Below are positions 22,649-34,624 of a DNA stretch of 64,000 nt, one piece after another. Each line of letters begins with the position of its first letter. Position 1 is the stretch's first letter. Under the pieces are notes generated by a model. That model saw nothing but the letters and a program-made list of their open reading frames with translations. It searched no databases and was not told the DNA's origin. The stretch lies in the NCBI GenBank assembly GCA_039707465.1, contig CM077644.1, forward strand, positions 141,856,462 through 141,920,461, written 5' to 3'. A program made the position numbers and the translations under genes. This stretch comes from Rhabdophis nuchalis (lineage: Eukaryota > Chordata > Lepidosauria > Squamata > Natricidae).

Positions 22649-23000
22649 CAGGTAGGCCTCACTTAGCAACCATCATTGGTATTGAGAACTCAGTTGCTAA
22701 GTGAAATAGTTGCTAAGTAGAAAATCATATGATTGCAAGGTATTAGCTTACTTTGCTTTTAGTCAATAAATGAAGCGATGCAGTAGCTCAGTATAAGTCG
22801 CTTCCTAAATTAAAAAAACTGATTTACCATTTTATTTCCAACATTTCTTTTAATTCTGCTTGTTGTAAGATAGTACTGAAACACACAAATGGTGATCACA
22901 TGACTGTGTGATGGTCCAGTGGTTATAAGTGTAAGGATTGATTAAAAAAAATAATTTTGAATTGTTGCTGCATGAGCTGGTCAGTAAGCAAGGACTACTG
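22649..23000. mobile_element. TA-flanked palindromic repeat, decayed copy
   Basis: It starts 'caggtaggcctcacttagcaacc' and ends 'aagcaaggactactg'. The inside has the family's 'gttgctaagtgaaa' and 'gatcacatgactgtg' phrases with much divergence. Confidence 0.65.
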
Positions 23001-23384
23001 TATTTCATTGTGATGAGCAAAATGAGATGGCCTTTGAAAGCCTCTAACTTCAGCAATAATGGCGCCCCCTTGTTCATTCCAAAATGTTAATACTTGGAAG
23101 GATACCTAGATATCCTAATACCCTGGATATTTAATTTTTTTTTAATGCCAAAGCCATGAATTTTGCTGGTAAGGGAAGATTTGTTTGGAGAAAGCAGCTA
23201 ATCCTGTTTTGTTATAATTGATGAGTTTCTTCTCTCTGCAATATTGGGCAAAATATTTTATCTCATCAAATCCTGTGTTACAAAGAGGAGTGGTTTCTCA
23301 TCAAATATACAAACAGTGATAAAGCTCTATTGTCTAACATGGCAGGGGGGCAGTGCAAGATAATATTGTGTCAGAAGAGCAAGT

Positions 23385-23480
23385 TATTATTATTATTATT
23401 ATTATTATTTATTGGACTTCTAGACCGCCCCCTCTCCCCGAAGGGACTCGGGGCGGTGTACAGGTACAAATTAAAACCAT
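23385..23480 (-). repeat. L2/CR1 LINE 3' tail
   Basis: (TTA)n followed by 'gaccgccccctctccccgaagggactcggggcggtgtacagg' is the reverse complement of the tail at 54340-54413. Only about 90 bp are present. Confidence 0.8.
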
Positions 23481-25380
23481 ACAATCAACAAGTTTGTTGA
23501 TTGTACAGACACTTGATCAGTGTCTATTTTAAATCAGTTAATAGATCTGACACTTCAGAGTCCCTTGATTAATGTCTCTTCAACATTTCACAAAAAGCAC
23601 TCTAGCCATCCTCATGGCAGCCTTTATGACAGCTATACTGACTTAAAGGTGGCATTGGCTCAATCCCCAGATATAGGCTCTGAAAGGAACTGGCTGATTG
23701 TTGATGACTCCTGCTGCTGTTCATGAAATCCCATGGCACTATCCCATGCAGGGTCACCATGACTACACAGATCATATTTACTTTCAGTTATATTTTTAAG
23801 TGGGTGGAGCAAGGATCTTTCAAAATGTGTAATTTGTTTGGCAAAACCAGTTACAGGGTGCTTCTCCTGCAAAAATACTCCTCCCCCTCCAAACATCCAA
23901 ATACTTTGGACGACTAAGACTTTTCTTTTATAATGATGAATGAAAAGTTGAAGACAATGTGAATTACCTGGCCAGGACTCTTCCCAAACAATTTTGAAGA
24001 TCTATCTAATGAGGTGATATGTTCTAGTGCTTGTTTTCTGCGTACTTGAGAAGAAGCAGAAAAGATCAGCTCAAACATGAAAGATTAGGGTGCATTTTTC
24101 ATTTCATCCAGGGGACTTTTAAAAGAGAATTCAACATTTTCTTTGTGGGTGGAGTAGCCCTTGCCCTCATTTGATCTCAAAGTGAGCAGATCTGTTATAG
24201 TCCTCCTCTGAGGAGTGTAAACAACAACTTCCTTTTACTTTTGTGACGAACAGAAACAAAGAACTTCCTTCCCTATGCCCTGAAATGTTCAGAAGAAGAA
24301 AAAGAATATATAGAGATTCTGAAGCTGGGTGAAACTTGAGTCCACCTGGCCTGCGACCTTCAGGCCTCTAAAAGGGCAGCCCTGCATAAGAGAAATAACC
24401 ATTTACCGAGATAGAAGCAATTGAATTTATTTGAGTGCAGGAAACGTAGCTATATTTTTAGCAGCATTCATTTATCTTCATAACTCATGTGTAACATAAT
24501 TTATATCACTTCTGGCAGAAACCTTTCCATCCTTGGCAGTGAGCATGAAGAAAGTTTTCAACTAAATTTGAGGGACAGGAAGGTGTTCTTCTATTCATGA
24601 TTATACCTACACTTACTTTGTGTTTATTAGTCTGTAGTGTGAGGCAATTTTCTGAAGACATTATTCCCACACAAAGATCAATTTGTGATCATGATGGCAT
24701 CCTTTAGGATTAAAAGTTCAGCTGGAAGTCAATTTGAATCCCATCCCTACTAGGAGAAAATGATTGATTCCTGGTGATTGAGAGCAAGATATTAACATCT
24801 TTGGCACAAACACAAGTGGCCATCAAAAAATCTGCACACATTAAACTGGTAATCACATTGGGATTATAAGCAAAAATCATGGTTTGGGTCACATGCACTC
24901 AACCCATACAATTGTATCAAAATGTATTAGACATTAGGATTCACCCTTAGGAGCTGGACCAGGCCTGAGAAATGCTCGTTGTGTAGTTAAGTCAGGATGC
25001 TCCCTTACAGATTGAAGGGTACAATTTCATCAGCAAAAAACTACTACTTTTCATCTTATTTAAGTGTGTAATAGTAGTAGATTGCAGTAGAAAATATTCT
25101 AAAACCTCTCTTCTTTGTTAGTGAGCAGCAGAGGGCAAGAAGCAATCAATATTTTTCACCCTCGTGTCCTAAAGCTGTTTATAGAGGTCCCTTTCCCTGG
25201 GTTAGTGCAGATTTTGTGGGCTGTAGGTCCATGCTGATTGGCCTTCCATGCTTAGGGATATTTTTGCCTTTAACAAATACTGTTTGTAAACTGTTGTGAA
25301 CCAGACAGCAAGAGAAAAATATATATTGCCCAGATATACTATCTCCTAAACTTTGCTGCCTAGGACCAGACAAAGGATGG
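23481..25380. other. Non-coding stretch
   Basis: I see no repeat termini. An acceptor-like TTTATTAG at about 24631 opens a frame of about 25 codons in the gene's phase but has no donor, so it was not annotated. Confidence 0.4.
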
Positions 25381-25390
25381 TCTTCTATCT

Positions 25391-25521
25391 CAGGAGTGTC
25401 AAACTCGGGTTGTCACGTCATCACATGATGTATTGTGACTTTCCTCCCCTTTGCTAAAATGGAATGGGTGTGGCCAGCACATGATGCATCCAGCCCAGGG
25501 GCCGCGAGTTTGACACCCCTG
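25391..25521. mobile_element. hAT MITE (CAGGGGTGTCAAACTC type)
   Basis: CAGGAGTGTCAAACTCGGG and GCGAGTTTGACACCCCTG are inverted termini. Flanks TTCTATCT / TTCTAGCT form an 8-bp duplication with one mismatch. Confidence 0.88.
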
Positions 25522-25639
25522 TTCTAGCTAGTCTAGTATCGTATTTCATGGTTGCCATGAAGATGCCTTTGAAAAAGTTAACATTGGATAGGAAGTAGTG
25601 ACACCCTTCAGCTCATGTACAGCATGTTGCATCATATTT

Positions 25640-25803
25640 CATATCTATTGATCATTGATTCAGCCTTCTATCCTTCCAAGGTGGGTAAAATGAGGACCCA
25701 AGTCATTGGGAGCAATATGCTGACTTTGTAAACTGCTTAGAGAGGGCTGTAAAGTACTGTGCAAAGCGGGATATGAATCTAAGTGCTATTGCTATTGCTA
25801 CAT
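25640..25803 (-). repeat. LINE/SINE 3'-end fragment (attgct-tail family)
   Basis: 'ttcagccttctatccttccaagg' through 'gtgctattgctattgcta' is an inverted, better preserved copy of the repeat at 6893-7035. The terminal (ATTGCT)n marks the 3' end. Confidence 0.7.
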
Positions 25804-26145
25804 CCATATCTACATTTGAATGATATGAAGAGGTCTGTTTTTGATACAGAGGTAATAAACCATTGCAGGGTTAGTATTAATTAATTTGACTATTCCAGTG
25901 TTGAGGTAAGACAATTTAGCTACCATTTCTGCACCTTGTGGCAGTACGTTCTATTCAATTTATGCACAAGGTTGTCTATCTACCATTGTCTGGTTAAAAA
26001 AAAGAATTGGTAAAGATTGGTGAAGAGTGCTAAAATTAATATCATAGAGAAATGTATCTTTCAGGTTCACATACACTTCATTTCCCCACTCCAAAAGAGA
26101 AGCTTCTTGCTTTCTATCCCCAGGGTCCTTTTCAATGTTTTAGTG

Positions 26146-26532
26146 CTGTGATAGTGAACCTATGGCAGGCAGAGCTCTCTCTGATGGCACATGAGCCCTT
26201 GGCCCAATTCAGCTCTGCTGCAGATGCCTTCCAACGGACAACTGGTTTTCGGATCTCTCCCGCGCATGTGTGGGGGTAGGGCACATGTCGGGGGCATGTG
26301 TGCATGCGTATGGGAGGGGTGCATGCGGGGGGTGGGTGCATGCATGGACCGGGGGTGCATGTGGCAGGGTGCATTCATGTGCTGGGGGGCATCTGGCAGG
26401 CACATATGCAAGGGGGTGGGGCACATGCATGGGGCGCATGCATATATTGCATTTGGGAGGTTTGGGTCCGCGTGCACAGATACACACATATATGCTTTGG
26501 ACACACGGTCCGGAAAAGGTTAGCCATCACTG
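26146..26532. mobile_element. hAT MITE (CAGTGATGGCGAACC type) with an expanded GC-rich core
   Basis: Starts CTGTGATAGTGAACCTATGG and ends AGGTTAGCCATCACTG. Flanks TTTTAGTG / TTTTAGTT are an 8-bp duplication with one mismatch. The core is a degenerate tandem of 'gcatg(c/t)g' units, which opens cysteine/histidine-rich frames on both strands that are not genes. Confidence 0.86.
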
Positions 26533-26534
26533 TT

Positions 26535-28025
26535 TTAGTTTCTTTGAGTGATGCTTTTTGTTGAGAAATGGCAGAAGACATAGTGTTTCAGTGGGGTTTT
26601 TGAACATATTTCCATTACTCTGTCCACACTCCCTGAACAGAAAATGCCTCATAATTCTTCCCTTAAGGTTTGGGGGGAAAAGATCAAAATAATTTCTTTT
26701 CCATCGGGCTGAGTAAAAAGAGGCACTCAACTGAATAGCATATAAATTTAATAAATAAAATAAAAATATGGATTTTCCTTGGATTTAAAACTGAATCACT
26801 TAATCTAAGTGGGCAGAACTGTAGCAGAAGCATATTGTTAAGTTTTCCTGCTGGGTCAAAATGATTTATAACCCCATAAATCTGCTATCATCAAGGAGTG
26901 TTGTAACTTGTATGGAAAGGTTGCATTGCAGTTGGCTTCAATCTGTCACCTAGGCTGACCAAGTCAAAAGGTTTCCTGACTGGATTTACTAGGTGAGTGG
27001 CAGCTCTTAATTAGATATAAAGCACTACCATCTCTTAGAGAATGGCCTGTCAGCTTAATCCATGAGGAAGACATACCTCTTCCCTTAAAATTATGCCTAG
27101 AGACACACAGGCCACAGCTATAAAAATGTGGCCTTTTTCAGCTAAACTGCCTTCTTCAAAGCAGAGTGGAGGTCTCTGGGCCATGTCAAGCAAACAAGAC
27201 AATAAAACGCATGTGAATGGAGTCAGGGTGTCTGAGCTTCTCTATACAAAATCTGCTTTGGGCTCCAGATAACCCTGTGTCATTTCGAAGGTTTAATAGC
27301 TCCCTGGAACTTCTGACACCCATTACAATTGGCAATGCAATATAGGGCTCAGTCTAGGCCTAATTTGAAGCCTGTGGCTAAGGTAAGAAGCAAAGCAAGG
27401 ATCTCAACAGGAAGAGCTTTCTTTGCTTCCCTCTGAGAAACAGATGTTTGTCCTGGAGAGGTAGTGGCAGTTGCAGTAGGTCAGGTGGTACTTTTATCCT
27501 ATATTAGCGCATCTCATTGGCCATAAGTACTGTTTCCCCTTTTTTAATGCAGTAAATACTTGGGTGGGAAGAGAAAATACAAGGAGCCACCCCAATGGAG
27601 TTTCATCTGTTGTCTGGCTGTCAAAAATCCAGGAAAGGTTAGTAACAGCCCTAGTTTTAGGGGGGGGGGGGGGAAATCTTTAATATATATATATATATAT
27701 ATTCTGAATTAGCCTGTAAAGTTTTATCTGCCACCACTAGGGGGCGCAACTGGCTTTTCAGAATGTATTACCTCATGATTAATTCCCCCTGAAAAATATG
27801 CCCTGCAGAAAAATAACTGCAAGTGGATCTCTATTGGGTAATTGTGGTGGATAGCGATCACAACAATGTTACCTATGTATTGCACTTACAATATTTAATT
27901 TCTCCCTTCTGGTTTGAGGCAAGTGGACAAGCCAATCATAGGTAGGAATAGATATGTCCTACCAATAATTTTGGAGAAATATAACAGAATAACAGAATGA
28001 CAGAGAAGGGATCTCTTCTAGACCA
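26535..28025. other. Non-coding stretch
   Basis: Only simple sequence is recognised: a G run at about 27661-27673 followed by (AT)n to about 27702. Confidence 0.45.
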
Positions 28026-28029
28026 ACCC

Positions 28030-28560
28030 CTGTTCAGGCAGGAAGCCCTATATCATTTCAGACAAATGATTGTCAAATTTCTTATTAAAATCCTCCAGTG
28101 TAGCACCCACAACTTCTAGAGGAAAGTTGTTCTGCTGATTAACTGTTCTGTCAGGAAATTTCTCCTTAGTTCTAGGTTGCTGCTTTCTGATTAGTTTCCA
28201 TATATTGCTTCTTGTCCTGCCTTTAGGTGCTTTGGAGACTAGGTTGACTTCCTTAGATATTAGAACAGCGTTATCATGTCTCCCCTGGTTCTTCTTTTCA
28301 TTAAACTAGACATACCCAGTTTCCGCAACCGTTCTTCATATGTTTTAGTCTCCAGTTCCCTAATCATCTTTGTTGCTCCTCTCTGCACTCTTTCTAGAGT
28401 CTCCACATCTTTTCTACATTTTGGCAACCAAAACTGGTTGCAGTATCCCAATTGTGGTCTTACCAGGGTAGTATATATGTTGCATTATAGAATTCCTCTG
28501 TATTTTAATAACAGAATGGAAAAGAGATTCTTGATAGTAGAGACAAGGGTACCATGACCC
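28030..28560 (-). repeat. CR1-clade LINE fragment (end of ORF2)
   Basis: On the minus strand a frame of about 63 codons reads 'ETLERVQRGATKMI' and 'YEERLRKLGM', the layout of the last part of CR1 ORF2. The plus strand shows the matching 'ggtcttaccagggtag' and 'ctgcactctttctagagtc' phrases. Truncated at both ends, no target duplication found. Confidence 0.82.
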
Positions 28561-28703
28561 AGGAAAATAACTGTATTTGCTAAACTAGAAAGCTTATGAA
28601 AGAAAATGACCTTGTTGCTCTTCCTGCCATAGAGATAGCAAGCTGTTCTTTCAACAGCTGTCAGACAGCCCCAATTCTAACCCAAGGTTATTTTGCACAG
28701 GTA

Positions 28704-28717
28704 TAGCTGATCTGCTA
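28704..28717. repeat. Sauria SINE target-site duplication, 5' copy
   Basis: TAGCTGATCTGCTA, 14 bp, recurs at 29284-29297 on the far side of the SINE and of the hAT element inserted at its tail. Confidence 0.85.
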
Positions 28718-29074
28718 AGGGACGCGGTAGCTCAGAGGCTAAGATGCTGAGCTTGTCTATCAGAAAGGTCAGCAGTTTGGCGATTTGAATCCCTAGCACC
28801 ACGTAATGGAGTGAGCCCCCATTACTTGTCTCACCTTCTGCCAACCTAGCAGTTTGAAAGCATGTAAAAATGCAAGTAGAAAAATAGGGACCACCTTTGG
28901 TGGGAAGGTAACAGCGTTCCGTGCACCTTTGGCATTTAGTCATGCCGGCCACATGGCCACAGAGACGTCTTTGGACAGCGCTGGCTCTTCGGCTTTGAAA
29001 CAGAGATGAGCAACACCCCCTAGAGTCAGGAATGACTAGCACATATGTGTGAGGGGAACCATTACCTTTTAGCT
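28718..29074 (+). repeat. Sauria-type SINE, full length
   Basis: A tRNA-like head ('acgcggtagctcagaggctaag', 'gatttgaatccctagc') is followed by the body 'aaatagggaccacctttggtggg', 'cggccacatgg', 'gccccctagagtc'-like and 'aggaatgactagcac', ending at the Bov-B-like tail 'ggggaaccattaccttt'. Sauria SINEs are tRNA-derived and thought to be moved by Bov-B LINEs. It sits between 14-bp duplications and has an intact head. Confidence 0.9.
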
Positions 29075-29280
29075 CAGGGGTCCCCAACCCCCGGGCTGCG
29101 GACCGGTGCCGGTCCGTGGCTTGATAGTAACCAGGCCAGAGTGAACCTCGGGTTCCACATGACCGCTGAACACGCGCGCGGCCCAGGTGACTCGACTCAC
29201 TCGCTGGAGGCTCCCACCGGTCTGCGGAATTTTTTTTACGTGAAACTGGTCCGTGGTGCCAAAAAGGTTGGGGATCCCTG
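29075..29280. mobile_element. hAT MITE (CAGGGGTCCCCAACC type)
   Basis: CAGGGGTCCCCAACCCCCGG and AAGGTTGGGGATCCCTG are inverted termini; the subterminal 'ctgcggaccggtgccggtccg' is a strong palindrome. Flanks TTTTAGCT / TTTTAGCT are a perfect 8-bp duplication. It landed exactly where the Sauria SINE tail meets its own duplication. Confidence 0.93.
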
Positions 29281-29297
29281 TTTTAGCTGATCTGCTA

Positions 29298-30630
29298 GTC
29301 TGAATCAATGATGAAACCTGGAATGATTTTCTCTGGAATTTGGATCAGGACAGTTGTGTTTCATTTTGGGTGATTAGTGGAATAGTGCCAGTACCTGACA
29401 TTGTTAGGCAGATTCTGCACCTGTTGCACGCTAAGTAAAGCTCAGGATTTAAAAATCTGTATTTTGGAACACAAGCGTGGGATAGTTATTTATAACCTGG
29501 CTTTTGCTGTGTTTTAAATAGAAACCATCCCTGCCATTGATGCTACCTGTCACCCACACCATCCTACAGAGTTCCTATATTCAGATGTTCTGGATGTAAA
29601 ATTGGAATCAAAACAATTCCCCTGCAAGGCCTCTGGTGTTTGGAACGGGAAATCCATTCCAGATAATTTGCGAAAGAAAGAATGCTAATACTTTGCATGC
29701 CATTTGAATTCAAAACATAAACATTATCAATAATGGGAGACCTCTGACAAGATGGAAGCCGGAAACAGTGAAAAGGAAGGGGTGCTTTTCATCAAAAGAG
29801 ATGCCTTTCCTTCTCTTGAGCATTTTTTCCAGGTGAATCTGGCAGACAGTAATGATCAAGCAGATTTCCCCCTTGACAGTAGGCTTAAGAATGATTTATC
29901 TAGAGGGTGAAACAAAAAAGATTCGGCAAAAGACACACACAAAATCTCTTTCAAGGAAGATATGCAGCGTTAAAATGTTACATGTGATTTTAGCGCATGG
30001 AATGAGAGGAATATTAGCGGAAGCATTCCAATTTCATGTATAATGTGGTAGGTTTGAAGAATTAGCAACTCTATGTGGTCGCTAACAGTTTAAAAATGAC
30101 TTGATAGCACATAACCAATTGATCAGTTTCTGAGAAAAAGGATTTAGGGATTAAGATGGACAGTTCAGAGAGAACATCAGTGTATAAGGGTGAATTTTTG
30201 GAAATAATCTATTAGGAAAAGAAGAGAAAATGAAACTACCCAATATCACTTGGTATTATTAGCCTCCATTTCACATCCCAAACATCTGAGTACAAAATAA
30301 TGACAGGTGGCTACTACATTGTACAAGCTTCTGGTGAGCAGAGATTTGCATATAGGTCTGGATACCAGCAGACAATATTGTAGAGGTGGAAGACTCCATA
30401 GTAGAACAAGCATTCTGCTCAAGTTTTAGAGACGATTAGAGTGGAGATGGTTTACAAGAAAGGTAAGAAAAAAGAACCTCAAATTGTTTTTAGGTTATGT
30501 ATAATATGGAGAAAATAGATATGAATGTCTTCTCTCTCTTATCCTATGACCATAGAACTACTGAAATTCCAGTGGACAAAAGCAAATGTTTTTCACCTAA
30601 TTATCTTCCAGGCAATATGCTAGGGTAGGC
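29298..30630. other. Non-coding stretch
   Basis: AT-rich sequence with no recognised termini. Confidence 0.4.
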
Positions 30631-30631
30631 T

Positions 30632-31021
30632 ACGCTAGTTGTCCTTAACTTACAACCATTCATTTAGCAACTGTTTAAAGTTACAACAGCACTTGAAAAG
30701 GTGACTTATGACCAGTCCTTGTACTTATGACCGTCATAACATCCCCATGATCATGTGAACAGAATTCAGGCACTTGACAAGTAGCATGTATTTATGATGG
30801 TCACAGTGTCCCAGAGTCATGTAATCACCATTGGTGACAGCTGACTTCCAACAAAGTCAATGGGGGAAGCTGGATTTGATTAACAGTTACATGATTCACT
30901 TAACAACAGCAGTGATTCAGTTAACAACAGTGGTAAAAGATAAAATAGAATGTGACTCATTTATCAACCTTGGTAGCAATGGAAATTCTAGTTCTATTGT
31001 GTTCATAAGTGAAGGATTACT
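30632..31021. mobile_element. TA-flanked palindromic repeat, copy in the same direction as copy 1
   Basis: Starts 'ctagttgtccttaacttacaacc' and ends 'cataagtgaaggattactg'. The inside keeps 'catccccatgatcatgtga' and 'cacttaacaacag'. Confidence 0.75.
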
Positions 31022-31516
31022 GTATTACATAATCATGGTAGCTCAGATAAGCATTAAAATGAGGTTGGTTGATTCATTAGGGTAAAGCTATCATTGCCTT
31101 ATGTCATAGTCATGAGGCTTTATATTATTTCTAGTATCAGAGACAGGAAGCTGAGGGACACAACGACATGTCTTGCTTTGGGCTTTACTTATCATATGAT
31201 CTCATCCAGTGGTCCAGCACAGCTTTTCCAGAGTATCTGACTATACACTGTTTGCATTTACTTCATGATTGTTTGGTGCAGTCAAATCTCTATGTGGTGC
31301 CTTGTAGAATCCTTAATGAAATACTTAATGAAAGTATTAGCTAATGAAGGATTAACTAATTCTTCATTGGCTAGATTGCATCATCCACATTAGTTTGCTT
31401 AATGGTACCAAAGAGAATCCCAAAGGACAGCAAAAAGAGAACAGCTGAAGCTCCCGGTTATACTATGCTTCTGTGCAAACATTTGGCCCAATCTTACATG
31501 ATTGTGGCTTCTAAAC

Positions 31517-31630
31517 CAGGGGTCTCCAACCTTTGCAACTTTAAGTCTGAAGGACTTCAGCTCCCAGACTTCTCCAGCCAGCTTTGCTGAAGTCCTTCAG
31601 ACTTAAAGTTGCAAAGGTTGGAGACCCCTG
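31517..31630. mobile_element. Palindromic hAT MITE (CAGGGGTCTCCAACC type)
   Basis: A 114-bp hairpin starting CAGGGGTCTCCAACCTTTGC with its complement at the end. Flanks TTCTAAAC / TTCTAAAC are a perfect 8-bp duplication. Arms carry 'aagtctgaaggacttcag'. Confidence 0.94.
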
Positions 31631-31761
31631 TTCTAAACCACAACAGTAATAAATCACTTGGTCTTGTCAGAGTGGAGTGGCGAGAACAAAACTATTTAAA
31701 AAAAGGTAGATAAACATAAAGCAAGGAGTTAAAAATCCTGGATATTAACTAACACCTATAG

Positions 31762-32370
31762 CAGTGATGGTGAACCCTTTTAGGCTCCCATGCCAAAAGC
31801 GGGGGGAGCGCAAGGGGGTCATGCGCAGGCGTGCCATACCCATAATGCTAGGCCCGTGACCCCTCCCCCGCTCATGCATGCGCGTGCCACCAGCAACCTT
31901 TTGCCGTGGTTTTTCACCCTCCCCAGGCTCTTGATGTTTTATAGGAACCTGGGGAGGGTGAAAACAGCCCCCCCCCCTCTGGAAGGCGAAAAACGAATCT
32001 ATGGGGAACCGAGAAGTTCAGGAATGGTGATTTCCGGTTTGCTCGTAGGGCTGGTTTTTGCCCTCCGGAGCCTTCAGGGAAGCCTCCTGAAGGCTCCTGA
32101 AGGCTCCGGAGGGTGAAAAACAGCCCTATGGCCAAACCAGGACTTCCGGTTTGGCCATAGGGCTGTTTTTTGCCCTCCGGAGCCTTCAGGGAAGCCTCCT
32201 GAAGGCTCCAGAGAGCCAAAAACAGTCCTACGAGCAAACTGGAAGTCCGTTCTTGAACTCAAAAGAAAGCCGAAGTCAGCTGGCCAGCTGACAGGGCAGC
32301 GCTTCGCATGCGCTAACAAATGGCTCCGCGTGCCACCTGAGGCACACGTGCTATAGGTTCACCATCACAG
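31762..32370. mobile_element. hAT MITE (CAGTGATGGCGAACC type) with stacked palindromes
   Basis: Starts CAGTGATGGTGAACCC and ends GGTTCACCATCACAG. Flanks ACCTATAG / ACCTAGAG are an 8-bp duplication with one mismatch. Between about 32020 and 32265 the unit 'ccctccggagccttcaggg' alternates with its complement several times, giving overlapping hairpins. Confidence 0.88.
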
Positions 32371-32532
32371 ACCTAGAGTATTAAGTATTCTTCTCAGATA
32401 TAATAATTATGAATCCTATCCCACCTACAGGATATATGTCTAAGTCCGGAGGAATGTTGCAAAAGTGAAATGAACTGTTCTCTTCATCTTCATCTATAAG
32501 GTTTCCTTTTATTGATCTGCACATTCTTTCAG

Positions 32533-32595
32533 TATTTGGCCCATCTGAATACAGTCCTTCTCGTAGCTGGGAACCATCTTCTTCAAGATCAAATG
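32533..32595 (+). CDS. Internal exon of the unrecognised plus-strand gene (exon C)
   Basis: A strong acceptor (TCTGCACATTCTTTCAG) and a donor GTCAGT bound 63 nt. In the phase left by exon B (or the microexon) it reads FGPSEYSPSRSWEPSSSRSN, a serine/arginine/proline-rich low-complexity peptide, and leaves one base (G). This frame needs no adjustment to join the terminal exon at 48055. A second frame is also open, which weakens the case somewhat. Downstream intron of about 15.5 kb. Peptides like this are typical of disordered, phosphorylated regions; no domain can be named. Confidence 0.6.
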
Positions 32596-32599
32596 GTCA

Positions 32600-33435
32600 G
32601 TTATTCTGTTCTTCCATTGGTAACGTTTAAGAAGTCACTTACAAGGTAACTCTCTGCAAAGGATAGAGAGGAAAGTCATGGCCTCAAAGTAAATATAAAG
32701 TTGTGATTAACCTGTGAGGGTCTGATGATATCATAAACCTTGAGGACATTGTGTGAGTGGGCAGCTGTTGAGGAGAAGGGACCAGCAGGCATCACAAGGA
32801 AACAGAATGTGCTGTTCCTTTCAAGGGCACCATGTCATCCTTGTTGTAAATGCTTTTCTCCCCACATTTCTTAACTAATGCCAAAATGTTCAATATTTTA
32901 AACAATTGGATTTATAGCTCTGCCCTTCCTTGCTCAACTCTGCTCCCTCACATCCTGTTTTTAATCTCTCTGGGACCCTTTTTAAAAAAAAGAACACATC
33001 TATATCCAGAAGAATATGAAAAACTGATCAAACCCAAGTTCTTCTTTGGCTTGTCCAGCTCAGGGTTGTTGTATTATGCCATAAAATGCCATTGTTTATG
33101 TGTATTGTGCCTTATCCATAAGAAAAGACAAAGGTTCTCAATAATTTTAAGTTGTGTATGTGTCTAAGCATGCGTATTGTATCCCAAATCTTTTGTCTTC
33201 AAAGTGCTTCACAGACATCATTGCAGAATGATTACACAAATTCTGTGGACTCTTTCTCCTGATTCTCTGTCTCTATGTCTCCATGAAAGATTTGGGAAAG
33301 TGAATGACAATTTTGATTTTGTTATGATCTAGCCAAAGCAAGCAAAACCCTCAGTGGTGAAGCCCATTTAAAGACAGAAGTTATATAAATCCCTGCCTCA
33401 AATGATTAAGTAAAAAGATTTTTAAATCCACAAGG
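32600..33435. other. Non-coding stretch
   Basis: Nothing recognised. The 105-codon plus frame at 32850-33167 shows no motif. Confidence 0.4.
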
Positions 33436-33439
33436 ATTC

Positions 33440-33690
33440 TGACTACTACTATTTCCCTGAAAACAAAACTGGGTCTTCTATCAGCTTTTGCTCCAAAAGA
33501 TGCATTAGGGCTTATTTACTAGTTAGGTCTTATTTTCAGACAAATACGGTGGTACTAAATGCGTCCATCTGGCTGACAATCTTAACTGGGGTTTATTTTT
33601 GGGGTAGAGCTTATATTATGAGAATCCTGAAAACTCATGCTGGGGCTTATTTTCCAGTTGTGTATTATTTTGGTGGAAATTGATATTAGT
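33440..33690. repeat. Repeat with GAAAATAAGAC-like motif, copy 1
   Basis: 'tatttccctgaaaacaaaactgggtctt', 'agggcttatttac', 'aggtcttattttcag' and 'tggggcttattttcc' recur in loose array. The same motif order is seen at 46393-46645. Probably a decayed DNA transposon; superfamily not assignable. Confidence 0.5.
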
Positions 33691-34170
33691 CGGTAGTATT
33701 GTTGTCAGGGTTCCAATTAACATCTCCAACAGAATCAGAACTCCAAAGCAAGCGACTTTCTCAAAGTAAGAATTTATTAGAGATGCCATATTGGCACATC
33801 TGGGGAAAACCCGAATTTGAAGTCCCCATGTTTACCCCACCCAAAATCAAAGCTCAAGCTCTTTTCCCTTCAATCCACATTGCTGAGAGCCTTCAGGGCT
33901 GCCAACTGTGTTGGCTTCATTTTAGCTTAGCAATAATGGATTTCCTTTATTTAAGAATAACAACACAGGGAATGGTCACTGGTGAAGAGAGGCTATGGGA
34001 CCATTGCTAAGTAGACTTTGTCAACTCAACACATTTCAAATATGTTGGGATTACAAATCCCATAATTTCCAGACAGCATAGTCATTATGGAGCACACAAG
34101 ATGGTCTTGTCAGCCCTATGAGGCAGACCAGACTAAGAAACAAAACTATGTTTATTTAGATTGGCTATAC

Positions 34171-34283
34171 AGGTGTCTGCAAAGTTGACTCTTTAAGACA
34201 GGTGGACTTCCAGAATTCCCCAGCCAGCTATGCTGGGAGTTGAAGTCCACCAGTCTTAAAAGAGCCAACTTTGCAGACCCCTG
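34171..34283. mobile_element. Palindromic hAT MITE (CAGGGGTCTGCAAAGTTGGC type)
   Basis: The hairpin reads 'aggtgtctgcaaagttgac' to 'caactttgcagacccctg'. Flanks GGCTATAC / GGCTATAG are an 8-bp duplication with one mismatch. Confidence 0.88.
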
Positions 34284-34399
34284 GGCTATAGTAACATAAT
34301 CTTGCAGCCTGGTTTTGCTTTCTTTCCTCCCTCTTTTATATTAAAGTGAATTAAGTGTTCTGCTGTGGCATTTTTGCAATCTACCCCAATCATTTGTAT

Positions 34400-34620
34400 T
34401 GATAGGGACCATTTGAAATGACAACAGCGCTGGGGGAAAAATGACTTAGTTCTAACACTTATGATCATCACAACATCCCTACAGTCACATGATCAGAATT
34501 TTTGCAGCTGGCACCTGGCATGTATTTAGGGAGGTTGTTATGCCCCGGGGCCCTGTGAATGGGGGTTGCCATTTGCAACCTTCCCAGTTAGCTTCCAACA
34601 ATTCTGGTCCCAATTGTGCA
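34400..34620. mobile_element. TA-flanked palindromic repeat, internal fragment
   Basis: 'aaaatgacttagttctaacacttatgatcatcac' and 'catccctacagtcacatgatcag' match the family's inside. Both ends are lost. Confidence 0.6.
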
Positions 34621-34624
34621 AGTG

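Noticed and set aside
26132..26581. Cysteine/histidine-rich frames resembling a small metal-binding protein
   Set aside because: They come from the degenerate 'gcatgtg' repeat inside a hAT element and occur in several frames.
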